The notes below the pieces were generated by a model. It was not told the origin of the DNA. It saw only the letters and a program-made list of their open reading frames with translations, and did not search any database. Made by a program: the position numbers and the translations under genes. Shown here in pieces: positions 51,729-61,230 of a stretch of 64,000 nt of DNA (positions are counted from its first letter, which is position 1; the number at the start of each line of letters is the position of its first letter). The DNA lies in assembly GCA_052169395.1 (NCBI GenBank), contig JBQNCN010000002.1:281490-345489 (forward strand). Reading direction: 5' to 3'. Source of the stretch: Fimenecus sp052169395. GTDB taxonomy: Bacteria; Bacillota; Clostridia; Oscillospirales; Acutalibacteraceae.

Positions 51729-52703
51729 TTGACAGCAATGAGTAAGCCTAATGTTACGGTTGTTGAGCTTTCAGATGATGGCAGATACGGAAAAATCGTA
51801 ATGGAACCCATTGAACGCGGCTATGGTATTACTGTAGGTAATGCGTTAAGAAGAGTTCTTTTATCGAGTCTTCCTGGATATGCCATAACATCAGTTGCTA
51901 TTGACGGCGTAATGCATGAGTTTTCAACGATAGAGGGTGTCAAAGAAGATGTTACTGAAATCGTTTTAAACTTGAAAGGCGTATTATTAAAAATTTATGA
52001 CGAAGATCGAAAAACTCTTTATGTTCAGGCTGAAGGACCTTGTGTTTTAAAGGCCGGTGATATAAAGACGGACAGTTCTGTTGAAATAATAAATAAGGAT
52101 CATGTTATTGCAACTCTTGCAGAGGGTGCAAAGCTTGATATGATTCTTACTGCAGATACTGGTCGCGGCTATGTCAGCGCCGACAAAAACAAGCAGCTCT
52201 TTGAAGAAAATGTTCTTGGAAGAATTGCAATAGATTCACTTTATTCTCCAGTATCCAAGGTTAATTATACGGTTGATGCAACTCGTGTAGGTAGAGAACT
52301 TGATTGGGACAAACTCACTCTTGATGTTTGGACTGATGGAACTCTTACCGCAACAGAGGCGGCAAGCCTTGGTTCAAGGATTTTAATTGATCGTTTAAAT
52401 CTTTTTGTCGATCTTACTGATACAACATCTCTTCCACAGGAAACTATTGAAGAAGAGGAAGTTGTTGAAACAGTTGAAAATAGTGATGATTCAAGATGGA
52501 AGTCAATGTCAATTGAAGAACTTGAACTTTCAGTTCGTTCTTTTAATTGCTTAAAAAGAGCAAGTATCAATACCGTGGCAGAGCTTATCGGGAAAACACC
52601 CGAAGAGATGATGAAAGTCAGAAATCTCGGCCGCAAAAGCCTTGAGGAAGTAAATGAAAAGCTTATTGATTTAGGCTTAAGCCTCAAGTTAGACGAAAAT
52701 TAA
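51729..52703 (+). CDS. rpoA: RNA polymerase alpha subunit
   Basis: 324 residues. The N-terminal dimerisation domain carries GYGITVGNALRRVLLSSLPG (20 residues) and the C-terminal domain, with LKRASINTVAELIGKTPEEM and the NLGRKSLEEV helix, binds UP elements and activators. The start is TTG at 51729, seven bases after AAAGGAGGG; an ATG three codons later is too far from that site. It sits in the usual S13-S11-S4-alpha-L17 order. Confidence 0.98.
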   Translation: MTAMSKPNVTVVELSDDGRYGKIVMEPIERGYGITVGNALRRVLLSSLPGYAITSVAIDGVMHEFSTIEGVKEDVTEIVLNLKGVLLKIYDEDRKTLYVQAEGPCVLKAGDIKTDSSVEIINKDHVIATLAEGAKLDMILTADTGRGYVSADKNKQLFEENVLGRIAIDSLYSPVSKVNYTVDATRVGRELDWDKLTLDVWTDGTLTATEAASLGSRILIDRLNLFVDLTDTTSLPQETIEEEEVVETVENSDDSRWKSMSIEELELSVRSFNCLKRASINTVAELIGKTPEEMMKVRNLGRKSLEEVNEKLIDLGLSLKLDEN

Positions 52704-52714
52704 GGAGGAATAAT

Positions 52715-53224
52715 ATGCCGGGAACAAGAAAACTCGGAAGAGCAAGCGACCATCGCAGAGCTATGCTTCGTGGTATGGTTACCTTTCTTTTAGAGAACGG
52801 CAGGGTAGAAACGACCATAACAAGAGCTAAAGAAGTTCGTGCTATGGCAGAAAAAATGATTACTACCGCAAAGACAAACACTCTTCACTCAAAGCGTGAG
52901 GTTTTAAGATATGTCACCAAGGAAGATGTGGTTAAAAAGCTTTTTGATGAAATAGCTCCTAAATATGCCGAAGTAAAGGGCGGTTATACTCGCATTGTTC
53001 GTACAAGAGCAAGAAGAGGAGATGCTGCGGAAATGGCAATAATTGAGCTTATGCCTGTAAAGCCTGATGAGAAACCTGAAGCAGAAGTGACGGCGAAAAA
53101 GTCGGCTAAAAAAGCTCCTGCAAAAAAGGCGGCACCCAAGGCGAAAAAGGAAGAAGTAAATCTTGATGAAGCTGAAACAGAGCCGAAGAAAGCTGAAGAG
53201 AAGACAGAGAAAAAAGCTGAATAA
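52715..53224 (+). CDS. rplQ: 50S ribosomal protein L17 with long charged tail
   Basis: 169 residues; the core (about 1-115) is complete, with the MPGTRKLGRASDHRRAMLRG N terminus (20 residues). About 50 extra residues at the C terminus are Lys, Ala, Glu rich (KKSAKKAPAKKAAPKAKKEE) and probably disordered. Similar tails occur on L17 of some Clostridia and Actinobacteria. ATG at 52715 follows AAGGAGG. Last gene of the cluster, before a terminator. Confidence 0.98.
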   Translation: MPGTRKLGRASDHRRAMLRGMVTFLLENGRVETTITRAKEVRAMAEKMITTAKTNTLHSKREVLRYVTKEDVVKKLFDEIAPKYAEVKGGYTRIVRTRARRGDAAEMAIIELMPVKPDEKPEAEVTAKKSAKKAPAKKAAPKAKKEEVNLDEAETEPKKAEEKTEKKAE

Positions 53225-53237
53225 GGATATTTTAATC

Positions 53238-53263
53238 AAGGAAGGTTTATACCTTCCTTTTTC
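53238..53263 (+). terminator. Terminator of the S10-spc-alpha cluster
   Basis: AAGGAAGGT (53238-53246), TTAT loop, ACCTTCCTT (53251-53259), then a T run. Confidence 0.88.
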
Positions 53264-53265
53264 TA

Positions 53266-53294
53266 TTGAGAAAATTATATTTTTTTGATAAACT
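53266..53294 (+). promoter_or_regulatory. Candidate guaA promoter
   Basis: TTGAGA (53266-53271) and TAAACT (53289-53294) with a 17-bp spacer, 31 nt before the start codon. The first bases lie just after the rplQ terminator. No purine riboswitch fits in the 100-nt gap. Confidence 0.45.
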
Positions 53295-53325
53295 AAATAT
53301 TAAATAAGTATAAATGGAGAAATAA

Positions 53326-54303
53326 ATGGCTATAAAAAGACCTGAAAATATGATTCGAATAACAACTAAGGAACTCGCAGAAACTTTTATTGAAGAGCAA
53401 GTAAAGTCTTTAAGAAATCAGATAGGCGATAAAAAAGTTCTTCTTGCACTTTCAGGAGGTGTTGACAGCTCTGTGGTTGCGGCACTTCTTATTAAGGCGA
53501 TAGGTAAGCAGCTTGTATCTGTGCATGTAAATCACGGACTTTTAAGAAAAGGTGAACCCGAACAGGTTGTCAAGGTTTTTCGTGACGAACTTGAGTCGGA
53601 ACTTATTTATGTTAATGCAGCCGACAGGTTTTTGAATAAACTTAAAGATATAACTGATCCTGAAAAAAAAAGAAAGATTATAGGAAAAGAGTTTATTGAG
53701 GTTTTTGCAGAGGAGGCGGGCAAACTTTCAGACATTAAATTTCTTGCTCAGGGAACTATATATCCGGATATTTTGGAAAGCGAAGGAGTAAAAAGTCATC
53801 ATAATGTTGGAGGTCTTCCGCCGGAACTTGATTTTGAGCTTGTAGAGCCTATCAAATTTCTTTTTAAGGATGAGGTAAGAGTTGTCGGAACTGCGCTTGG
53901 TCTTCCAAATGAAATGGTTTATCGTCAGCCGTTTCCAGGTCCGGGACTTGGTGTTCGTTGTGTCGGTGCAATTACAAGAGATAGATTGGAGGCGGTTCGT
54001 GAAAGTGATGCAATTCTTAGAGAAGAGTTTGCAAAAAATGGACTTGAGGATAAGGTCTGGCAATATTTTACCGTTGTTCCGGATTTTAAATCGACCGGCA
54101 TAAAAGATGGGAAAAGAAGCTTTGAGTGGCCATGTATTGTAAGAGCAGTAAATACTGTTGATGCAATGACCGTGACAGTGGAAAATATTCCCTATGAGAT
54201 TATGTGCCATATTACAAAAAGAATCACATCAGAGGTAAAAGGTATAAATCGTGTCCTCTATGACTTTACACCTAAACCTACAGGTACTATCGAGTGGGAA
54301 TAA
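53326..54303 (+). CDS. guaA: GMP synthase ATP-pyrophosphatase subunit, stand-alone
   Basis: 325 residues, against about 510 for the usual bacterial two-domain enzyme. It has the N-type ATP pyrophosphatase with SGGVDSS (43-49), the LISVHVNHG-like LVSVHVNHGLLRKGE loop, the HHNVGGLPPEL loop and the C-terminal dimerisation domain ending IEWE. The N-terminal class I glutaminase domain is missing, and no separate amidotransferase gene is in the window. In archaea the two activities are on separate proteins. It aminates XMP to GMP. ATG at 53326 follows TGGAGA. The gene 3' end is a known target for island integration, and an island follows here. Confidence 0.93.
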   Translation: MAIKRPENMIRITTKELAETFIEEQVKSLRNQIGDKKVLLALSGGVDSSVVAALLIKAIGKQLVSVHVNHGLLRKGEPEQVVKVFRDELESELIYVNAADRFLNKLKDITDPEKKRKIIGKEFIEVFAEEAGKLSDIKFLAQGTIYPDILESEGVKSHHNVGGLPPELDFELVEPIKFLFKDEVRVVGTALGLPNEMVYRQPFPGPGLGVRCVGAITRDRLEAVRESDAILREEFAKNGLEDKVWQYFTVVPDFKSTGIKDGKRSFEWPCIVRAVNTVDAMTVTVENIPYEIMCHITKRITSEVKGINRVLYDFTPKPTGTIEWE

Positions 54304-54645
54304 CAGAATCAAATATGTTACTATTATAAAACCATTGAAAAGACAAGGTTTTAGCGGTTTTACTGTAGCGAAATTCTCCAAATGATACTGTTTTGATACT
54401 AAAAGCAAGAAAAAGCAGGTCTGAAAGGGAGTTGTTGAATTTAAGTAAATCGTTTAGAAAGCCTTCCATCATTTTGGTGGGAGGCTTTTGTTGAAAATAG
54501 TAATTGATAAATGAGAATTTAAAGTTATCAAACGAATAATTTTCGGTTTAATTTACTTTGCGGATGGAAAGAAACTCATGATTTTCTTGACAGGTGAAGA
54601 ATTGAAAAATCGATTCACTTAGTATTGATGAGAGGAGGTTATTAA
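54304..54645. other. guaA-distal junction region of a mobile island
   Basis: 342 nt without a gene. It contains an imperfect hairpin AAAACC/GGTTTT with TTG/CAA (about 54326-54352), two TGATACT direct repeats 11 bp apart (54383-54389, 54394-54400) like integrase arm sites, and a terminator-like hairpin AAAGCCT/AGGCTTT (54458-54489). A TTGACA at 54587-54592 lacks a good -10. GAGGAGGT precedes the next gene. Confidence 0.5.
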
Positions 54646-57600
54646 ATGCAGAGCGCAATCCATGAAGGGTATGAGTATCAGGATTATTTTACTGTTTCGA
54701 TAATCCTACAACTTATGCTTAGGCAGACAGATGCAGAAATTATTATTGATCGTAAGGATTTCAATGGAGATAAATTTGATGATTTAAAAGTGACGACACC
54801 GAATGGTATCATTGAATTTCAGATTAAGTATTCCGATGATGAGAATTCCCACAAACTTACTAAAAATGACTTTTCAAATGGCAACGGACATGATACTGCT
54901 TTTAGTGATCTTTTTTCATCTTGGAAAATTAGAAAAGAATCTGAAAAAGATATTCAGATAAAGCTGTGCCTTTCGTGGAGTAGACCGACGGATGATGATC
55001 CGATTTCAGAGTTTTTGAAACCTATCGAAGATCAATCCTTACCTTTTTCGACGGCCGCATTTGTGTTTGATGGGAATTTGTTTTGGCCAGAAGGAGAACT
55101 ACCTCCAAAAACGTGGCGAAAGTTTAATTCGGTGATTAAGTCAGAACTTATCAGTAGAGAAGACTTTTTATCCTTTTGTAATGAACTCACTATTCTTCTG
55201 GAAATGCCGAAGGCGAGTCTTGATTTAAAGAATCCGGGTGGCATTGAAAATGTGATTATTAGGCAGGCTGAGAAGTTGGGTGTGGGTATTTATCCAAATG
55301 ATAATCTCTGCTTGGAAGATGTTATTTATAAACTCGCAGCAGAAGTGAAACATTCTAGAGCGATGGGGAATAGAATTAACTCCAATGCATTAATTGGTCG
55401 TCTTGGTCTCATAATGGATTACGGGAAGTTTGATCAAAGGTTTCCAGTGGATTCAGCACATCAGATTATACTTTGCGATGAGATTGAAAGACTACATAGA
55501 ACAATTCAAGATTCAAAACGTGTTATTATAACTGGTAATCCTGGATCAGGCAAGTCTTGGCTTATTGAAGAATACATTGATAAACTTGAGAACGATGCTA
55601 GTAAAGTTATTCATTATAATTGCTTCCAGTCGTTGCAGGATAAAAATAGTCTTGATAGAATACGTGTAACTTCTTTATATGGAAATCTGGTCTCACAGAT
55701 TGTGGAACAATGCCCTAAATTAATTGAGTATAAGAATACAACCTTCGGTGCTGACAAAGCAGAGCTTGAGAATTTACTTAAGCACATTGATGAAGATTTC
55801 TATTTAGTAGTAGATGGACTTGATCATGTTTCTAGAGAATATGAGCTTCATAAAGATTTTATTTCGCGTTCAGAGACTGAAATTATTTCTGAATTGTTGG
55901 AAATTCATTTTCCTGATAACTGCTATGTTTTAATTGCGTCACAGCCTATAGACGAATTGAGGGATTTCAAGGACGATAGATACTGCGTATTTGAAATTGA
56001 GCCATGGGGAGTTGAACAAGCAAAATCCTTGATGGAGACTTTTCAAATTGCTGATAATATTATTGAAGACGACGATGTTACATCTATAAGTGAATATTTA
56101 CTAAAAAAATCACAGGGTAATGCCTTATACCTTAGTTACATTTTGCGTCAGTTACGAAACATAGATGTAAATAAAGGGGTAATTGATGAAATACCTGATT
56201 ATGATATCAGTCTGTCTAAGTATTATTCCTATCTATATACAAAGGTTCATAACAACCGAACTGTTAATGCACTTTGCGGGGCAGATTTCTATCTTAGTAT
56301 AGATAATTTATTGGAGATTACTGGAGACGGAGAATTTGTAGAACAGGATATATCGGTGCTTCATCCATTATTGATTGAAAACATGCTAAGCGGTGGTTTT
56401 TCAATTTATCATGAAAGCTTCCGACGTTTTGTGTTGTCTTTATTAAGGGATAAAAATGTTGATTTAGTGCGAAATGTTTATGGTCTTCTTGCTGATTGGT
56501 TACAGAACAAACCGTTTTTCGAATTTGACAAGGCGTATTATTATCTTCCAGAATTACTGTATAAGATTAGGAAAGATGATGACAATATTGCTTTGATTGA
56601 GAAAGAGTTTGTGCTTAAATCAGTTGAAGAGGGTTATTCTAGAAAACGCATAAGAATGAATCTAAATTGTATGATTCGAAGTGCAGGGAGAACCAAGAAT
56701 CTAGTTGCATTGGTAACAGCAGGTGAACTATTGGCAATGCTCGATGATTTGAATGAGTTTGAAAGCACTGGTGAAGAATACTTCCAAGCAATCTGTGATA
56801 TCAAAGGTGCTTCTAAGCTGAATCAGTTAATGCAGATTGATGGCAAGCCAACTTTTGATAAAAATATAGGTAAATTAGCATGTTATATTTCTTCGAAAGC
56901 TGGCACAACACCTTGGTGGGAATTATATTTAGACACAGAAGCTAAACAGTTTGAGATGGAGGATTTTAAATACTATTTCAGATACTATCTAGATGATCAG
57001 GGGGTCAGTATCATTCCTAAGCTTATGGAATCTATAGAAAAAAATTCGATAAGGAATCAATGTATTGAGATCGCGTATGATGAGCTTGAGGACTACATAG
57101 AATTTGACGAGATTGCTTCAATTGCAGAAGAACATCAACTATCCTATTGGAAAAACTATCTTTCATATATTGAAACTGGATATTATCCGCAAAGTAATAT
57201 TATGGCTGAATCCACTATTAGAACCTGGGAAAAAATCAAAAAATTGAGAATGCCAGGAAAAGAAGATATAAAAATTTTTAGAGAATTATTTTCACAAGTA
57301 TATTATCTAGCTCAGGATGGTGATAAAAAAACTATAGAGGCAGTTGTTGTCGATTGCGAAAATAAAAATTGGTTTTATAATTGGATAATTTATTCTGTCA
57401 AGATGGCAGAATTGTGCGCACACACAGTGCAAATGGATTCTCGATCCATCTGTGAAGCTGCGATTACTAATTTGGAATTATTACTAAAGGACACAGACGT
57501 TTTCAAGGGAGAACCACGAACTTGTGATTTATATTTTCTCCAGAATGAGTTAACAAGATCCTATGAAAGAGCGTTAGAGTTGATTGTAAAGAATGGAACA

Positions 57601-60480
57601 TTACAAGATTTGGAGAAGGCATTAGGTTTACTTGAGTTGCTTGATAATGAAACGGGGACCAGTTTTGATCATAGCATGGGTGGACCATTAACAGATGCTG
57701 AGTTTTTGAAATTGATGGCTCATTTTCTGACTGTTGAAAATTACAAAATCATAAAACCATATTTACTAAATACCCAAAGTCGAATTGAAAAAAACGAGGT
57801 ATATGAATGTATTGCAGCTGCAAAGCTTCACTTTGTTAGTTTGATTTCAAAGTGTAATAAATCCGAGGCTTTAGAGTATTTTGGTATATGCACACGTTAT
57901 CTTGTTGCATATGGATTCCATAAGGATATTATTCTAGAACAGATTATGGATTCTTATAATGTATTTTTTGAATCTGTTACAGGAAATCCAAAAGAGGAAC
58001 GCGACACAATAACAAAAATGACAATCGCTCTTTGGAATCATACTGACGGAAGAGAAACAAAGCATTTCCTGAAAAAATGGTTTGATAAATTGCTAGAGAC
58101 AGATTCAAAGTATGCGCTTGCATTCCTATCTGGTTTACAGATAAAGCAAGGAAGAAGTTGGATTGTTGAGCATATGTTACGTTCTGTCATCGAAAAGTAT
58201 TGTAATGATTCCAAATACTTGGACATAGTAATCGGTCTGATTGAGTCACTTCCAAATGACACAAGTCCAAGAATAATCGATGCATCCACATCTGTATTCA
58301 GAACTCTAAATCAGATGTATTTAGGGACAAGTGGTAACGACAGATTAATTATTAAGAACCGTATGAACGAACTAGTTACCAATATTGTTTCAAGATTCAA
58401 TATACTTGACACTCCTTGGCCGGACAATGATTCTTGGAAAGATGGAAATGTTAAAGAATTCTTGTTAACAGTAGAGCTAGCAGGATATGATGTTTCGCAA
58501 TATATTGAGTATTTCCATATAAAGAAAACTACCGATATGAAAAAGAAAGAACAAAAGAAAACAGTTAATATTTTTGAAGGTAGTCAACCAAGTCTTGTCG
58601 CCTCAACTCTGGAGGAAGCAAAGAAATGGTTTGAAACTCATGAATTAATAGAACGAGATATACCGGATATTTGTGGATTTCTCAAGAATTATCAGAATGA
58701 TAAAGAGACTTTGCTTGAGATGCTGAGAGTCGTTATTACCAAAGCTGGTGGATGGAGGTATAACCAGAACTTGAAACGCTCAGTTTTGCAAATCATCAAT
58801 CAGCTAGAACTTGATGATAAGGAACTATCGGAAGTTCATATGTTGCTGTATCTTTGCTCATATGAATGGGGAAGTTCTTTAATAGATAAGGATGAATTCC
58901 AAAAGAGTATACGATTAAATTCTGAAGTGTCACTTGCTACTTTTTACCGTGAAGTTCCTGAAGTTGTTATTTCGAATTCAGGCAGAATTACAAAAGGACT
59001 TCTGGATGCCCTTTTTGCACTTGAATATGACAAGGATATAATAGTTACGATATGGAGAAACATATTTGATATTATGAAGCTTCGTTTTCCAAATCTGGAT
59101 AAGTATCCTATTGATTATGTCTTGGGAGAAACAGAAGAATTTTTAGGACTACGTAGCTGCTTATTAATGAGGTTCGTTGATGGAGGTAAGGAACAGTTTC
59201 TGCCAGCTTATTCTTATTTGGCGAATGCTGCCGAAGAAGAAAATTATTCGGAATTCACGGAATCGATAGTATTCTGTCTAGAGCATTATGAACAGTATAA
59301 TCTCGTAACAAAAATCGCAATCGCAGATTTAGTAAGGCGCTATGGTGATCGTATGACAGATTTGAATACAGATCGAATGATAAACGCAATTGATGATGTT
59401 TATCCAATCGGAAATCTGCTTTTAGATGTTCTATTTTCGGAATTTACAATATACAAAAGCTTTCTTTTAAAGTGCTCGGATAAACATGCGCCTAATTATA
59501 TGGATATAAAAGATATAGAGTTCTACTTAGGCGAACAGCTATATGATCTTGGAAAAAATGAGAATCGAGAGGGAGTGGATAAATATGCTAAGAATTCAGT
59601 ATATCGAGATCCGATTATGCAGGTAGTCGATGATTGTGGTATTAGCTATGTAGAACTCTACGAAAAGCTACATGCATCAAAGAAACTGAATGATCAAATG
59701 CGAGATTTCGTTGCTCCGTTGATTAAAATTCCCGAAACAAATACCGTTTACAAATCATATGCAATTCAGTATGCGCTCCATGAAATCATTGAAAAAGCTT
59801 TTCTCGACAGAAAACCAGAGCTAATTCCACAAACCTTGCTCCGACTGATTCCTGACTACCAAGGTATGTATAGACTATTTAAGTGCCGTGAAATACAACC
59901 AGCGAATCATCTGTATGATAAGGAAAATTCTTCTGAGCCTTTTCTCAAAAATAGTGAGGATGAATACACTTTAATAGGGTGTTTTGAGACAAGAAAACAC
60001 ATCGATTATCAAGGAGTGTCTTTGACATTTGGATATCAAGGTATAGTAGGAGAGGATGATGAACAGCGTCAGATTCCTTTTCGGCATTACCTAGTTATAG
60101 CTATTGATAGAGGACAAAGATATTTGCTTTCATATAATTCTGGAGCACTGATAGATATTTGTGGAACATTGGATAAAGAATTAGAAGATGAAGAGTTTCT
60201 TAGACCTGAAACGCTGGTTTCTGAATTGTTCAATGTTCATATTGAATTTGATTATTTACATGGGAGGTATATTGCAGTTAACCAGGAAGGGGATATTATC
60301 TTTATTATGAAAAAATGGTCCTCTAATTATAAAGGTGACAGTGAGTACTCTGGAAATGCAATTCCGTTATATACTGGTACTAAGTTGTATATAAAAAATG
60401 AATATATTCAAACACTAGAGCAGCAATTTGGAAGATTAATGATGAAAACTTGTGTTCAATCATATACTCAGACTTATTGA
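54646..60480 (+). CDS. Avs-like STAND NTPase with N-terminal Cap4-like nuclease domain (putative antiviral defence)
   Basis: 1944 residues from ATG at 54646 after GAGGAGGT. Residues 1 to about 190 look like a PD-(D/E)XK nuclease of the Cap4/DUF4297 kind: GYEYQDYF at 8-15, Glu31, Asp45/46, then IIEFQIK with Gln59 and Lys61. A P-loop GNPGSGKS (297-304), Walker B LVVDGLDH (387-394), a sensor-like VLIASQP and a SQGNALYLSYIL segment mark a STAND NTPase. The remaining 1300 residues are largely helical and repeat-like, ending in a beta-rich segment (about 1800-1920). Nuclease-STAND-sensor is the plan of Avs proteins, which bind phage proteins and then cut DNA. It is single-gene cargo next to guaA. 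Leucine codon choice (TTA, CTA, TTG) differs from the CTT-rich neighbours, suggesting transfer. The target is unknown. Confidence 0.8.
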   Translation: MQSAIHEGYEYQDYFTVSIILQLMLRQTDAEIIIDRKDFNGDKFDDLKVTTPNGIIEFQIKYSDDENSHKLTKNDFSNGNGHDTAFSDLFSSWKIRKESEKDIQIKLCLSWSRPTDDDPISEFLKPIEDQSLPFSTAAFVFDGNLFWPEGELPPKTWRKFNSVIKSELISREDFLSFCNELTILLEMPKASLDLKNPGGIENVIIRQAEKLGVGIYPNDNLCLEDVIYKLAAEVKHSRAMGNRINSNALIGRLGLIMDYGKFDQRFPVDSAHQIILCDEIERLHRTIQDSKRVIITGNPGSGKSWLIEEYIDKLENDASKVIHYNCFQSLQDKNSLDRIRVTSLYGNLVSQIVEQCPKLIEYKNTTFGADKAELENLLKHIDEDFYLVVDGLDHVSREYELHKDFISRSETEIISELLEIHFPDNCYVLIASQPIDELRDFKDDRYCVFEIEPWGVEQAKSLMETFQIADNIIEDDDVTSISEYLLKKSQGNALYLSYILRQLRNIDVNKGVIDEIPDYDISLSKYYSYLYTKVHNNRTVNALCGADFYLSIDNLLEITGDGEFVEQDISVLHPLLIENMLSGGFSIYHESFRRFVLSLLRDKNVDLVRNVYGLLADWLQNKPFFEFDKAYYYLPELLYKIRKDDDNIALIEKEFVLKSVEEGYSRKRIRMNLNCMIRSAGRTKNLVALVTAGELLAMLDDLNEFESTGEEYFQAICDIKGASKLNQLMQIDGKPTFDKNIGKLACYISSKAGTTPWWELYLDTEAKQFEMEDFKYYFRYYLDDQGVSIIPKLMESIEKNSIRNQCIEIAYDELEDYIEFDEIASIAEEHQLSYWKNYLSYIETGYYPQSNIMAESTIRTWEKIKKLRMPGKEDIKIFRELFSQVYYLAQDGDKKTIEAVVVDCENKNWFYNWIIYSVKMAELCAHTVQMDSRSICEAAITNLELLLKDTDVFKGEPRTCDLYFLQNELTRSYERALELIVKNGTLQDLEKALGLLELLDNETGTSFDHSMGGPLTDAEFLKLMAHFLTVENYKIIKPYLLNTQSRIEKNEVYECIAAAKLHFVSLISKCNKSEALEYFGICTRYLVAYGFHKDIILEQIMDSYNVFFESVTGNPKEERDTITKMTIALWNHTDGRETKHFLKKWFDKLLETDSKYALAFLSGLQIKQGRSWIVEHMLRSVIEKYCNDSKYLDIVIGLIESLPNDTSPRIIDASTSVFRTLNQMYLGTSGNDRLIIKNRMNELVTNIVSRFNILDTPWPDNDSWKDGNVKEFLLTVELAGYDVSQYIEYFHIKKTTDMKKKEQKKTVNIFEGSQPSLVASTLEEAKKWFETHELIERDIPDICGFLKNYQNDKETLLEMLRVVITKAGGWRYNQNLKRSVLQIINQLELDDKELSEVHMLLYLCSYEWGSSLIDKDEFQKSIRLNSEVSLATFYREVPEVVISNSGRITKGLLDALFALEYDKDIIVTIWRNIFDIMKLRFPNLDKYPIDYVLGETEEFLGLRSCLLMRFVDGGKEQFLPAYSYLANAAEEENYSEFTESIVFCLEHYEQYNLVTKIAIADLVRRYGDRMTDLNTDRMINAIDDVYPIGNLLLDVLFSEFTIYKSFLLKCSDKHAPNYMDIKDIEFYLGEQLYDLGKNENREGVDKYAKNSVYRDPIMQVVDDCGISYVELYEKLHASKKLNDQMRDFVAPLIKIPETNTVYKSYAIQYALHEIIEKAFLDRKPELIPQTLLRLIPDYQGMYRLFKCREIQPANHLYDKENSSEPFLKNSEDEYTLIGCFETRKHIDYQGVSLTFGYQGIVGEDDEQRQIPFRHYLVIAIDRGQRYLLSYNSGALIDICGTLDKELEDEEFLRPETLVSELFNVHIEFDYLHGRYIAVNQEGDIIFIMKKWSSNYKGDSEYSGNAIPLYTGTKLYIKNEYIQTLEQQFGRLMMKTCVQSYTQTY

Positions 60481-60624
60481 TTTAACAAGTTATAGCATGA
60501 GTACCAATCAATAAAGATTGAAGGAAGCAAACTAGCAAGTTCAGTTATAGCTGATAGCACGTTAACGTGGAAGTTATCTCGGTACTCTCAAAACTTTTAT
60601 TAATTACTGAATAGTATAAAAAAC

Positions 60625-60671
60625 AAAGCACATAACTTTAAGATTTACAATCTTTCAGCTATGTGCTTTTT
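60625..60671. terminator. Terminator between the Avs-like gene and the repressor
   Basis: AAAGCACATA (60625-60634) pairs with TATGTGCTTT (60660-60669); an inner AAGATT/AATCTT hairpin lies in the loop. T residues follow on the plus strand. It lies between convergent genes. Confidence 0.7.
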
Positions 60672-60677
60672 CTGTGC

Positions 60678-61214
60678 TTATTTTATTTCCGGTGGGACTT
60701 TGGCATTTATTCCGCTTTTATAGAATTTTACATTGCTTTCTTCAAAGGGAACATAATCTTTTTTTAGACTGTCAGGATAGTTAGCTTTCCAATCCTGCAA
60801 TGCTTCTTTTGTAATTTCGTTATTTTCATATTTTTGTTTCATTTTTTGCCAATCTTCAAGCATGTTTCGTATTCTGAGAATTGCTTCACTCCCGAAATAT
60901 ATACCTGTGGTAGTGTATGCGGGATCTTCGTCATTCATAATAACCTGTCTTATATTAACCTCAATACTGTCATCCAGCTTAAATAAGAATCGCATAAGGT
61001 CATGTTCCGTGTATGGATATACAGGTTCTTTCAGATAATCTTTATTTACATGGAGTGCATTGGAAATATTTTCTAAGACATCATCTTTAGGAGTACGAAT
61101 ATCAAGCTCATATTGTCTGATTCTGACATCATCTAAATGTGTTCTGTCTCCTAATGCCTTTTGAGTAATTCTCCGTAATTCACGGAACTTCTTAATTATT
61201 TTACCCAAACTCAA
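60678..61214 (-). CDS. XRE-family repressor of the island
   Basis: 178 residues from TTG at 61214, eight bases after AGGAGG; the in-frame GTG at 61223 is part of the ribosome site itself. The N-terminal HTH reads GKIIKKFRELRRITQKALGD and then DVRIRQYELDIRTPK; the C-terminal part is helical and unassigned. Its position opposite xis-int is that of an element-maintenance repressor. Likely targets are the AGAAAC/GTTTCT palindromes at 61231-61371 that flank both promoters. Confidence 0.88.
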   Translation of the reverse strand: MSLGKIIKKFRELRRITQKALGDRTHLDDVRIRQYELDIRTPKDDVLENISNALHVNKDYLKEPVYPYTEHDLMRFLFKLDDSIEVNIRQVIMNDEDPAYTTTGIYFGSEAILRIRNMLEDWQKMKQKYENNEITKEALQDWKANYPDSLKKDYVPFEESNVKFYKSGINAKVPPEIK

Positions 61215-61230
61215 TTTTAACACCTCCTTA

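Noticed and set aside
53285..53314. TTGATA-N18-TATAAA as the guaA promoter
   Set aside because: The start site would fall after the ribosome binding site; the pair at 53266-53294 fits better.
56900..56930. GTGGGAATTA resembling the guaA end as a second att site
   Set aside because: It lies within the coding sequence of the Avs-like gene and matches only partly; coincidence.
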